64,000 nucleotides of DNA from Chrysomallon squamiferum (lineage: Eukaryota > Mollusca > Gastropoda > Neomphalida > Peltospiridae), in the NCBI GenBank assembly GCA_012295275.1, contig CM022672.1, positions 33,229,716 to 33,293,715 of the forward strand, in the 5' to 3' direction. This document shows, one piece after another, positions 49,950 to 62,499 of the stretch. Numbering within the stretch: position 1 is the first letter of the stretch; every line of letters begins with the position of its first letter. The notes below the pieces were generated by a model. It did not search any database. It was not told the DNA's origin and worked only from the letters and a program-made list of their open reading frames with translations. Both the position numbers and the translations under genes were made by a program.

Positions 49950-51970
49950 GATAGTAAACAGAGAGAGAGAGTTTAGCTTCAGTCGATGTTTTCTATACTG
50001 TAAAACCAACAAGTAACGTAACGCTTATTTCCATATTTTGCAAATAAACAGTTTTTAATATTTTTTTTTTCATAAAATATATATAAATTTCCCCATGTGT
50101 TCAAATGAACACTAATGTTCAGAGAAGATATCAAGTTTCATTTGATAGATCACGTTAAAAAAAATAATAAAAAAAAAAAAAAAAAAAAACATAAAATAAA
50201 AAATAACATTAAACTGTTTAAAATGAATGTAATTTCAAATTCTTCAAGACACAGCAAAATTTGAGACAACCTAATTACAGGCCCAGGGGAAAATACAGAC
50301 TCCAGTTCAAATTGCTTAGTAATAATATTCTTATTGCTATTACTGCTGTTATTATTAGTACCAATTTTATATAGTCATGTTATTTGGTGTTTTTTTTACT
50401 TTCAACGTGACGGCATCATTATAATTATTGTTATTGCTATTAATGTTGTTGTTACTTAAATTTTTATTTTATTTTTTCGTTATTTTTCTTATTAGAAATC
50501 TTATGTCGTCGATGTTGTTATTATTAATGTCGTTCTTTTTCGCTTTTTCGATTTCTTCTTCTTACTAATACCATTATTAGTATAATTAGTTTCATCATCG
50601 ACGGCTTTATTATTATTATTAATTAATGCTATATGATGATGTCCCACAATATACTGTTATAACGTTTGTGTGTCTATGCATGTATATATATATATATATA
50701 TTCTTTTTAATAATAATAATTATTACTACTATTCTCATTTTGACGTTTTTATTATTAGTGTTGTTGTCTGATTGTTTCTTCATTTCTTTAATAATAATTA
50801 TTATTACAGATGTTGCCGTCGCCGTTGACGTTATTTTGTGCTCTCATTTCTCCAGTTATTACTGTAGATGCAGAAACAATGAAAATGATTTACACTTATT
50901 TCTATTTATAAGTTGTTGTTGTTGTTGTTGTTGTTTTTCTTAAAAAGAACAAAAATATTTTTTTTTTTTTTTTTTTTTTTTTACGATTCAGAAAGTTTAT
51001 CTGTCTGTGCAACTAGATGACCATGCAAAACAAAGCAAGAAAAAGATGCAGTTTAGTTTTTAAATTTTTATCTGTGTGTTAATTGTTGTTTCGATGTCTG
51101 TTGAGTATTTGGAGAGCGGTTTCTCACATAACAAACATTTTATTTTTCCTTTTATTTTCTTGCTTCTGCATGAATTCGCCTATACTTAAATAGATATAAA
51201 ATAGTGAAATTATATAATTATAAAATTTAAAAAAGTCCAGAAATGAAATGCTTTTATTTGATAGATCTAGTAATAAATACCTGCAGGGTTTCTGATAGAA
51301 CGTCATTTCAAACTGCGCTTTGGTTCATCTTCATATTTTACACGTAGCCTCGTTTTAAACTACAAAAAAAAAAAAAAAAAAAAAAAAAAATAGATTTCCA
51401 TAAATGAAATCGCCATTATTGGATAGATCTAGTAATAAATGTCTGCTGTTTTATATATACATGTCGTTGCAAATGACACTTCTATTCATCGTGGTGTTAA
51501 ACACATAGAACATTTTGAGTTCTTCAAAAGAAGAAAAACAATTTAGGAAAAGTTTCGCTTTTCATAGATCTAGTAAGAAAACCAACATCCCCACAGTTAT
51601 TTTGTAAAGAAAATTTTAAAATGGAAAACGCTGAAAGGTTTATTAAATACAACACAGTATGTTTAATATTTTTGAATAACAGTTATCAAATGACGTTTCG
51701 GATCTTTTTAGTTCCTATGGTAAATCATTATCACTTCTCTAAAATGCAAGAAACCAGGTGATGATTTTTTTTCTTTCAAAGGAGAAATCTGAAAGCGCGT
51801 TATTAGTCGCCATCTTTGAATATTCGCTTTCTATGGCGAACAGCCCTGTTTCTTTTACGCTGGAAATTCTAAACAGCGTTAATGAAAATTATTTCAGTGC
51901 ACTTCAAGGAATGATGCAATTAATGATACCGCGTTAATCAAGTAATCGCGTAAGGCGAACCAAGAATACT

Positions 51971-52001
<31 letters not shown>

Positions 52002-52580
52002 TGTGTGCATGTGTGTGTGCGTGTATGTGTATGTCTATATCTATGTATGTGTATGTGTGTTTGTGTTTATGTGTGACTGTTTTAGTTTTTGTATTATTGT
52101 ATTGCAAACTTATCTATTTAATAAAAAGATTATACATTATTCTATTTTTCTTCTACTTTTAAAAAATAAATTAATATATTACTTGTTTCTTTTCTAAATA
52201 TCTTGTGCCCAAAACCCTGTTATATTTGATTATTGTTAGATATTTTTCTATTTATAAATGCTAGGAAAAATGTTTTCACTTTTCCAATTTTTCATCTCCA
52301 ATGCCAAACTGAGAAGTTCTAAAATATTTCGTAAATAAATAATCCAACAAAATCCATATTTGTTTAAGATAATTTTAGTGAGTTACATTTTCATAGACTT
52401 GAACATAGAAGCTTGTCGTAGTTAATTTATTAAAGCATTATTAAAACATTACTAAAACAGTGACGTCATTAAGAACGAATTTTCAGACATCTAACCTTTC
52501 TAATGTCTCGACATGTGACCTTTCTAATGTGAACACCCGGCCTTGACCATGACTTTGTCTTCCCATTGGCTGAATAATTT
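49950..52580. repeat. upstream region of Hint gene 2 with repeat units
   Basis: Repeat units related to those upstream of gene 1 occur at about 50100-50260, 51230-51370 and 51400-51610 (TAGATCTAGTAATAAAT, GTCATTTCAAACTGCGCTT). There are poly-A/T runs (50163-50189, 50958-50982, 51362-51390), a TA run (50683-50700) and TTTA near 51970-52002. The interval 51620-52560 shows nothing recognisable. Confidence 0.55.
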
Positions 52581-52584
52581 TCAG

Positions 52585-52649
52585 CTCGAGACTGAATTTG
52601 AAGTGCGTCGATGCCAAACGTGCGATTCCTATTTTACAGACAGAACCGA
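52585..52649 (+). other. probable 5'-UTR exon of the C9orf78 gene
   Basis: An inverted CCAAT box (ATTGG at 52565-52569) lies just upstream, and a consensus donor (ACCGA/GTAAGT) ends at 52649. The sequence is open in one frame (contains RRCQTCDSYFTDRTE), but joining it to the acceptor at 55020 puts a stop before the C9orf78 start, so it is best read as untranslated leader. The 5' limit is uncertain; the listed start is an AG that could instead lie inside a longer first exon. It might alternatively be a coding exon of another gene. Confidence 0.35.
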
Positions 52650-52945
52650 GTAAGTTTTATAACTTATTTTATGTTACTGAAATAATAATCTGTCTCAGTG
52701 TAAAGTTTATTTTATTATTATATTGTTTATTAATTTCATTGTTTTAGAAAAAAATAAATAAAATAAAATAAATAAATAAAAAATTACTGATATTTTATCA
52801 CTGATATTTTATGATAATTTAAAGCGTTATTTTTATATAGCGTCTGGTAGAAACTAAATTATTTCGTTTTATTAATTATTTTTTTCGACTTGTGGCTTAC
52901 AAGTCCTGGTCCGGCATTGGATTTAATGAATAATAACAATAAAGG

Positions 52946-52993
<48 letters not shown>

Positions 52994-55019
52994 AAAAAAA
53001 AAACCGTTAAGATTTATTTTAGAACGTGTGCAAAAGATAACATTAAGTAAAAACTACTATGAAGGCATGCCGCGAAAGCAAGATTATTATTATTAATATT
53101 ATTTCAAATGAATTTTGTATAATATTTTGAATTAATAAACATAAATATTTAAATAAATGTTTCTCGTCTTCATAATTTATTTATTCAATTATAAGCCTGT
53201 AAATATCTTTTTTTTTTTTTTTTGAGTTGAATGAATTTCTCAATCCTTTAATGATTAATTTTTTTCTGTAAAGTTACTTTTCAGAAGTTTTTTTTTTTTT
53301 CTTTTACAATGTCTGGTTCCGAAAACTAGATCGTCTAGCCAGTGAACTTGATTTTAACGTCACTGGGTTAAAGTACAATAACTAGACTTGACACATGTCA
53401 TCAACAAATACAGATTCCTTGTAATTAAATTACCCATTAAGAAGTAATTCACTACCTTTTATTTTATTTATTTTTTTTCTCTACCCATTATTACTAATGA
53501 CCAGTTTGACATAGAAGCAAAACAAATACAGTTGTTGGGAAACTGGTTAAAAAAAAAAAAAAAAAAAAAAAGCGCTTATTTAATTTAGGGAGAAAAAAAG
53601 AAATGCGAGAAAGACATATAACATCTAATTACATATATAAAAATACTACCCAGGTCAATAATTGTTTAAAATAGCAGAGATCAGTACAAGCGAAGTAAAA
53701 CAAAACTGAGGCGAAAAAAAAAAAAAAAAAGAAATAACAATAAAAGAAAAAATCACACAATCGTCTGCTCAGTTGCTACTCCGAACAGTAGTTTCAGTGG
53801 AAAAGAAAACACGACTCACTCCAATAAGCAGACGATATAAACCAACCAGTTCTGCTTCCGGGGACATTCATAATTCAGGACACTAGTACTACAGAAAATA
53901 GGATTTTCTTATCCCAGGCCAACACCCTTTATTCTTGCCTCGAATAAATACAGATTCCCTGTATCTAATTTACAGATCAAGCAGTGAATCAGTCCCTTTC
54001 TTTCTTTCTTTCTTTCTTTTTTTTTTCGGCAATGCCCGTCAAATTTTTTGCAAAAAAAAACAACCCAAGATAGTCATATTCATTAAATATTTTCATAAAA
54101 ATAAGGCAAAATTGTATTTTAAAATCGATTTATTTTTTGGGGAAACAGTGATTCCTTAATCTGCTATTTAATTTTCTATTAAAAAAAAAAAAATGAAAAA
54201 ATAAAAAAATAAAAATAATAAATCAATAAAATAAAAAAAAATAAAATAAAAAATAAAAAATTAAAAAAAATAAAAACAAAAATAAACAATATAGAAACAA
54301 ACACCAGCATTAATATCACTAATACTAACAACGAGAATAACCTTAGTAATATTAATAATAATAATAATAATAAACAAAAACAACAACAACAGCTGGAGCA
54401 GTAATAATATTTAATAACGAGGTCAATAGCCACAATAACAATATAATGATAATGTACTTGAAACAAGTGACGTTGAAAACCAGGTCACTGAATAGAACAC
54501 AGACGATGTAGTTATCGGTGCACGATATTGTAAATAAATAAATAAATAAATAAATAATCAACATTAAAAAAATTAATAATAATAAAAATAAAGTAAAACA
54601 AAATAAAATAAAAATAAATAAAATAATAATAATAAAAAATAAAATAAAAATACAGTCTTATAGCTGCTTAAATAAATTATGACGTCAGTTAAATTAAATA
54701 ATTATCGTATATTTAAATAATTATCATTTTTAAAAATTAAAAAATAAATATAAAAGTTTTCAGCATGTCTTTATGGTAAATATTTACTTGATGCTATTTT
54801 TAGTTCCACCTTTTAAAATAAATGGTACTGCTTTTATATTTTCTTATTTTTTTTATTGTTATTAATATTATCTCTAACAAATACTAATATTCAAACATTT
54901 GTTGTGATAACGTTATGAAATTTTTATTTTTTTATTTTTTATTTTTTGTACAGAAATTATCAAAAAACGAAAGTATGTTGAGAGACCCAAAACGCTAACT
55001 CTATTTTGATTGTACGCAG
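52650..55019. other. AT-rich DNA with A-runs, probably first intron of the C9orf78 gene
   Basis: Long A-runs (52948-53003, 53549-53571, 53716-53731), T-runs (53210-53223, 53289-53300), AAAT-type arrays (54180-54290, 54535-54640) and an AAT run (54354-54372). A block with TACAGATTCCNTGTA recurs at about 53409 and 53949. No exon is recognised. Confidence 0.55.
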
Positions 55020-55064
55020 GCGGCCTTCACCTGCGATGGATATAAATTGTTCTAGATTATCCTA

Positions 55065-58000
55065 ATGGCGGAGACTATAAAGAAGAGAGGTAAACAGTTC
55101 AGGAAAAGAAAACATTCTAGCGACGATGATGATAGTTCGGATGGAAATGAACAAACCAGGTTTTTAATAATATATTTTAAAACTTATAGCGACAAATCTT
55201 ACTTGACTAGTAACATAATTGACGATAATAAAATAACGTTGTAACTTCGTGTTTCGCTTGCGATCGACAACTCTGTAACTGTCTTTTTGTGACAAGATTG
55301 CTAAATTATCCAGTATTATTTTAACTCTAAATGTAACGATAAATAACAATTACGTACATAATAAATATTAGAATTATCACAGAATATTTGATTAATTTGG
55401 AAAATAAAAGTGTGGACATGCCACTATTTGACATGAAGACTTCGGAAACTGTTGGAGTATTGACTGTCACTGACTGAACTTGAAGGCTTTTAAAAATCTA
55501 ACGCATTTTGATTCAGTTAAAATACTATTATAGCAGCAGTGTCTTTGTGTGAAGTGTATTATTTTAGTCAGAATTTCATAGGAATAAATATTCAATAATT
55601 GGTTGATCTGAAAATATGTAAGACTAAGACTAGAATTTTGTAGTAAGAGAATACTGAATAGTTCATCTCAGATAAAGAATATTTATGCATTGTTTATTTA
55701 TATTTACCATTTCATTTACAGATATTTTCCATGTTCTACTCAGCTGAGATAAATGATTAATACTGGTTTTCATTTTGCCTAAAATATCCATATTTTGAAA
55801 AAAAAAACAACAACAATAATTTGAATAAAATGAACACAACTAACAATAATTGTAAATTTATCCATTGAAAATTCAGAAGAACAAAATAAATAGTTATTTT
55901 TCTTTTAGCAGTGACATAGCTGTTATTAATGAAGTTAAGGAACTTCAGAAACTTCGTAGCAGACAAAAAGGTGTGAGTGCGGCAAGTCTGGCTCTGGGGA
56001 AGAAGATAGAAAAATTAGAACAGATTGAAAACGTAGGAATTATCAATTATTATTGGATCTTAAATTGTATTTAGTATTTACCTTTTATTTTATTTTCTAA
56101 ATATTGAATATGTATCAATTAACAGTTGTTACTGGACTTGTAATTGTATTTAATATTTACTTTTTATTTTATTTTTTAAATAATGAAAGTGTATGACTTA
56201 ACAATTGTTACTGTATCTGTAATTGTGTTAAGTATTTACTATTCTATTTTATTTTTTAAATATTGAAATAAGATCGTAATAATCTGTATTTAGACTAAGC
56301 CGTGTTAGGCAAACTTATGTTGTTTATATTAATTAAGACTAAAGAGTTTTTAGAATACCCGTGTGTTATTGAAATAATTTGTTAACATCAAGGTTCCTTC
56401 CAGCTGTATTTATGGCACTTATATATCACAATTATATGAGAGTTGGGTTAAAGAAATAAATACATGTGTATCATAATATACCTACAACTGTTTGCCACTG
56501 TATATTTACATTTTTGCTCAAAGAATCAGAATTATTGAAAAGTAGGAAGGAACAGTTGTCATTCTGTATTATTCATGATATACCTATATTTTATAATAAT
56601 AATGACTAATTATGGATGTTTTATAGTCTGACCCTTTTAAGATGAAAACTGGAGGCTTTATTGATATGAAAGAGATGAAGATGGGTTAAAGAAAAAATAC
56701 ATAATCAATATTTTACAACTGTTTTTCTCAATTTCATTTTTATTCAAAGTGGAATGTGTTAAAAAAATCCTTCAGTTCATAAAGTCCTATATTTTAAATA
56801 AAAGCACAATGTTTTTTTTTTTAAGATGAAAACAATGCTTCAAATTTCTACTGAAATTTATAACTGAATTTATAACATTTAAAAACTGGAATGTGTTAGA
56901 AAAAGATACCTATTTATTTAAATAAAACTAAATAAACAAAATTAGTATTATTTTATGGCTAAATTTATTTACTATGACTGTATTGTGATTTATGATTTAA
57001 TATTTCTTTGTTATCGACTTTATTTAAATATGTATTATGATTTTCTTTGTTATTGAATTTATTTAAATATGTTAGTATTATATTTCCTTTGTTATTGAAT
57101 TTATTTAAATATGTTAGTATTATATTTCCTTTATTACTGAATTTATTTAAATATGGCTGTTATCATTGTGAATTACTTTATTACTGAATTTATTTAAATA
57201 TGTTTGTATTATATTTACTTAATTACAGAATTTATTTAAATATGTCTGTATTACATTTCCTTTATTAATGAATTTATTTATGTTATGATTTATTTATTAC
57301 CAACTTTACTTAGATATGTTGTATTGTGATTTACTTTATTATTGAATTTATTTAAATATGTCTGTATTGTTATTTATTCTATTACTAAGTTTATTTAGAT
57401 ATGATTTATGTTAGTACCGAGTTTATTAAGTATGTCTAATTAACTAAGTTAATAAGTATTTTGATAGTATTATAACTTATTTACTTAGAGTCAGAATGTA
57501 ATTTTATACTGAATTCTTTGCTTTATTTTAGACCACTGAGTGGGGAAGAGGCTACTGCAATAGGAACAGCATTTGCTGCTGAAACTAACAGAAGAGATGA
57601 AGATGCTGAAATGTAAGAGATTTCACTTTATTAAAATTAATACTAGTAATTAATTAAACTGAAAGTATAAATTATTGTAAAATCTGTTTTATAATTTTCA
57701 GTCAGCATTTGAAATTTTTGTTATGTTCATAGAACTACTTGGAGATGAAGTGCTGTTTGAATTTATATTTCAAAATAAGTAATTGCATGTCAGCAAAGTG
57801 TAAATTATTCTTATCCTTTAACTAAGGATTTTTTATTTTTAATATTTATTATTTTTTTGACTATTGTATAATGATGTCTTTGTTTCATTACTTGTTTGTA
57901 TTTTTAATTAGTTCACTTTAATTAGTGTAGACTAAGCATTTGATGAAGAAGAAGATTTTAAGTTTTTAATCATTTTTTTTTTATCCAAGTTTATTCATAT

Positions 58001-61000
58001 ATATATAACAATCAGGGTACAATGAGGGTTAATGATACTTAATGATACTTTTAGCTGGTATGTAAATAACCTATTAAAAAAAAAGAAAATACTTTTGCAA
58101 TTTGTTTCACTAATTCAGGTTTCGCTATGTTGAAGAAGAACTTGCAAGAAGGAAGGGTCTTTTGAAGAAGGAAGAAGAAAATTACATTAGGTGAAGATTA
58201 GTCCTAATCCTTTCAGATTTACATTTTGGGGTTTAAAAATGCCTCTGTAGTGTAATCTTGTCGGTTAATGTGTTGTTGCCATTTTTATGATGTTGCATTT
58301 GCAGAGATGATTGGTTGAAATATTCCATACTCAAGTTGCTGTGGTAAATGATGGTTGCATGTGGATTTATGTACTTACATATTGTAGTCAGGGGGTTAAT
58401 TAATTAGTAGTTGTATTTTGTATATTATTTATTGTGGTAATACAGGGAAAGGTAAGGAATTTAAAATAGCAAAGATCCTGAAACAAAAATAATATTTATT
58501 TTATTTTATATATTTTTTGTTAATTACTGATTAATTACCATGAGATTACACAAATAATTTTAAATCCACTATTTCTGTAATTGTTTTATAATTAATGAAA
58601 CAATTAGTCTAATTAGTTTCAATTTTATGAAATGAGTAAAAAAAAAAAAAATCTATTTCTTTTTGTTATTATTTTTAAATATTTATTACAACTGAAAAAG
58701 TGAAAATAAAAAAAATAAAATAAAATAAATTAAATTCATAATTATTATTTTTAATTTTTTAATAATTTAGCTATGAAAATGCAGAAGACACTTTGTACAA
58801 GTTACCGGAACATTTGCAGGTGAATTCTACAACAAAGCGGTCAGAGGACATGTTGTCCAACCAGATGCTGTCTGGGATTCCTGAAGTTGACTTGGGCATC
58901 GAGTAAGTCATGTATTTCTTTATTTCTTAATTTATTTATTTATTTATTATTATTATTTTTATTATTTTAAGCTTTTGATCAATAAATGGAAAAGATTGAA
59001 TCTTTTTTCATAAATATTTCCTTATAACAACAATAAAAACATTAATATTAATATTTCACATCTATGAATAGAAAAATGTGGCTGCATTAAAATTTATCTT
59101 TTCATTCATCTCTCTTTTCCTAGTAGTTACATTAATCTTTATAAAATCTTTATTATTAAAAATACCAGGCATTTACATAAAACATTAAGTTAATAATATA
59201 ATGTCAAAATTGCTTTAAAAATATTTTTTTAAACATAGCATTTGTCTCTCTTAATCACTTCTAAGATCTGTATAACCTGTTAATTTGAAAAATATCCAGT
59301 TTAATAAAACATTAAGTTTATAAGATTTTAAAACACCTGAATGCCTACTGATATAGATGTATTTATTTCTTAAAATGTATTTTTCTCTCACTCTCTCTCC
59401 TATTCATTGCTAAGATTAATCACTATAATTTGTTAATATTAAAAATATCCAATATTTACATAAAGCAGTAAGTCTATGCGTAACAATGATTTTAAGATTA
59501 TAGGTGTCTCAAAGTATACCTTTTCATTCATTCCATCTGTCTCATGTGCATTGAAATTAATCTGCTATTATTAATAATATCCAGTATTTACATAAAACAT
59601 ATTAAACTGATGTTATCATTTCTATAATTATAGATTTTAAGTGAAAGTTTCTTAAAATATATGTATTCTTTAATCTATCCCTTCTTAATGGCAATACCAG
59701 CAGTTTTAATAATAATAATAATTAAAAAATATCCTTCATAATGGATTGATTGTTACATTGAGAAATTTGTTTCAGAGCCAAAATAAAAAATATTGAAGCA
59801 ACAGAAGAGGCAAAAGATAAATTAATACGGGACAAGCTGAAAAAGAAAGAAAATGAAGTCTCTGATTTTGTACCAACAAACATGGCCGTCAACTTCGTAC
59901 AACACAACAGATGTAAGATGAAACTATTTGTTAATTATTGATAAAATTTACTCATATTTTTCTTCCTTGCTTAATAATCATTAACAAATATTGTAAAAAA
60001 TACATTTGCATACAATTTCATTTTATTAAAATAAGTTGTGTTACTGTTTATGCAAAATTACCTTCAAAATCTATTTCATCTTTTCCAGTCAATATTTAAA
60101 CATTTTATGACATTTAAAAAAAAAAAAAAAAAAATTCTATATTACTGCTTGGAAATCAGTCTATCTTCAATTTATTTTTATATTTCTCTTCCAAAATACA
60201 TGATTGTATATCACTAAAGTGTCAAAAGCTTAATAATTATATAAACAGTTTAAAGCTGATTTACAATATATTAGCATATGATACAGAATATTTTAATGTT
60301 AAGATTATCATAAATGCCATAAATATAAAATAGCTCAAAAATAACTACAGCATTTTTGTTCATTTATTTTTTAAAATATTTTATTAATTATTGAACTCTA
60401 CAATTACTTCAGTTATTCAGTTTATCTTTGTTTTAATTAATGATCATTGATATGTTTATACTAAATGTAAAATATCTTATAAATACATCATTTTTCTTCA
60501 ATTATGTAAAAAAAATTATTGAATTCTACAATTATTTCTTTTACTGTTTGACGTTTGTTTTAATTAATATCCAGGTGCTAACGAGAAAACCTGTTTTTAC
60601 TTTTAGTTAATATTGATGATAGCGGGGTTCCAGTGAAGAAAAAGGTGAACATCCCTGCCCCCACACCTCTGAGGGTGGGAGACTGGGACACAGACAACAA
60701 TCGTGGTATTTTTATTTCTTTATTTCAGTTTTATAATTTAAATTTTGTATTGCAAAACTTTCTCATCCTAGCTTATAAATAAAATGAAGCAGGGTAGACT
60801 GGATCAGACAGTTTTAGGTAAATAAGCAATTGCGCAGAATAATGGATAACATAAACATGTAAACATTTCATTGAGTTTATTAGTATTGTTTCAACATGTA
60901 CCTTAAACATTAACGTGTAAAATATATTATCTCTTCTCACTAAAGTTATTCCCCCCTTCCATTATACTGTTAATGGAAAACAACATATAATTTAATTTAT

Positions 61001-62263
61001 GCTGGGTTATAGCTACCACACAGAGTTATCTGCCTTTATTTCTCTTATCCATGTGTAATGAAAGACAGTTCAAAATAATTTGTAACTTTTCACATTCCTC
61101 TGATGTTTTATTGTGCTGTGTTGCAAAATAGGGAGCACATTTGTGAAGATGAGTTTTTTTAAATTTTATATAATTTTGCAGAAATATAAAAAGAATAATT
61201 TTAAGAATTCATTGAAAATCTTAAATGTTATTTGTTAGATTTGCTTATATTTGTTAAATCTGCTTTATTTTTATATTTTAAATTAACATTTATACATTTA
61301 CTTACATTGAATGAAAGTCTTTCCAGCTTTGATACATTATATTAAATCAACAGGATTTTCAAACAGTCTTCCAAATTTGTAGATGCTATTTTCAGTTGTT
61401 AAGTGATAAATTTACACATTCTCTTTTAATTTTTCAATGACAGTACTGCCTTTTTATTAAAATATAGTATTGCCAGATAGCCATCTCAGACAAAACATAT
61501 TGTAACTTGATAAAGACTTTCTTTCCATAAGATTCATTGTATTGTTTATTATAGATATAAGGCTGAAGCTGTTCCTATATATCTTTACAACTACAGAAAG
61601 AAATAGCATATTTGATATTAAACAAATCTTCTTTTCATATTGATATAAAGCTGCAGTTGTCTAGAAAGTACATCAGAAAACAACTTAGAAATAAATAATA
61701 TATTTCGCATTAGACAAATGTTTATTTATTACTGATATGGAAAAGAAATTTTGTAAAACTATTTTAGATGTAGGACAACATTACCTGAAAAAAAAAAAAA
61801 AATAATATTTTAGAATTTTTGTATTTTGATATTTTGATATTTTGTTATTGATATAAACATTTTATATAAATGAAAACAACTAAAGAAATAAAATAAATAT
61901 TTGGTAGTAAACAAATCTTGGTTTATTACTGATAACAGTATTCTGTACAAACTATCAGTGGTAGAAATAAAATAAATGATATATTTGGTAGTAAACAAAC
62001 CTTGATTTCTTTTTCATTAATATAAAACTGCAGTTCTATACGGTCTGTAACAGATATACAGCAAAACATTTGCAGAAATAAAGAATATAATATAATTGAT
62101 AGAGAAATCTTATTGTTATTCTGCAGGATGTTAAACAAATTTTTATATTTTGTTTTATTTATTTTTAAATTTTGTTTCAGGAAAAGCATCCAAGTCAAGA
62201 TGCAATGAAAAAGCAACAGATGATTTCCATTACGAAAAATTCAAGAAACAGATGAGGAGATGA
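55065..62263 (+). CDS. C9orf78: C9orf78/TLS1 spliceosome-associated protein homologue
   Basis: Nine coding exons: 55065-55159, 55909-56032, 56627-56684, 57532-57612, 58119-58190, 58771-58902, 59776-59912, 60607-60705 and 62181-62263 (TGA). The product, about 295 residues, matches the TLS1/HCA59 family: basic-acidic N-terminus (QFRKRKHSSDDDDSSD), GVSAASLALG, DPFKMKTGGFIDM, FAAETNRRDEDAEM, NQMLSGIPEVDLGIE, FVPTNMAVNFVQHNR and the C-terminal NEKATDDFHYEKFKK. The human protein is 289 residues and is a U5/PRPF8-associated splicing factor that influences 3' splice-site choice; the nuclear role here is inferred from orthology. All splice sites are GT-AG and phases agree, except between exons 3 and 4, where a one-base discrepancy remains (see findings). 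A leader exon upstream is likely. Confidence 0.93.
57000..57430. repeat. degenerate tandem repeat in intron 3 of C9orf78
   Basis: About nine units of roughly 40-50 bp built on TTATTGAATTTATTTAAATATG, with variable GTATTATATTTC between them, lie immediately before exon 4. Confidence 0.7.
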
Positions 62264-62479
62264 GAAAATTAGTTTTTATAAACTCAATGGAGCGATATAA
62301 AAATAGGAACTCAGGGTTGTCCCTGAACAGTTCTGATTGGTTAAGAAGGCGAGTTGATAAATGTTTGTTTTCTGTTTGCTGATTCTGAAGATTATTTAAC
62401 TTGAAAGACTAAAGCAGAAAACACAGATTTGTTCTGAGCTCCAGGATATTGTGACATCCCTCTAAACAAAACTGTGCAA

Positions 62480-62485
62480 AATAAA
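62480..62485 (+). promoter_or_regulatory. AATAAA polyadenylation signal of C9orf78
   Basis: First canonical AATAAA after the TGA at 62261-62263, giving a 3'-UTR of about 240 bases. Confidence 0.55.
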
Positions 62486-62499
62486 GTAAAAATAACACC

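Noticed and set aside
57489-57497. 7-nt microexon to fix the C9orf78 phase gap
   Set aside because: It would need a following intron of only about 34 bases, too short to splice; a one-base indel or an upstream acceptor is more plausible.
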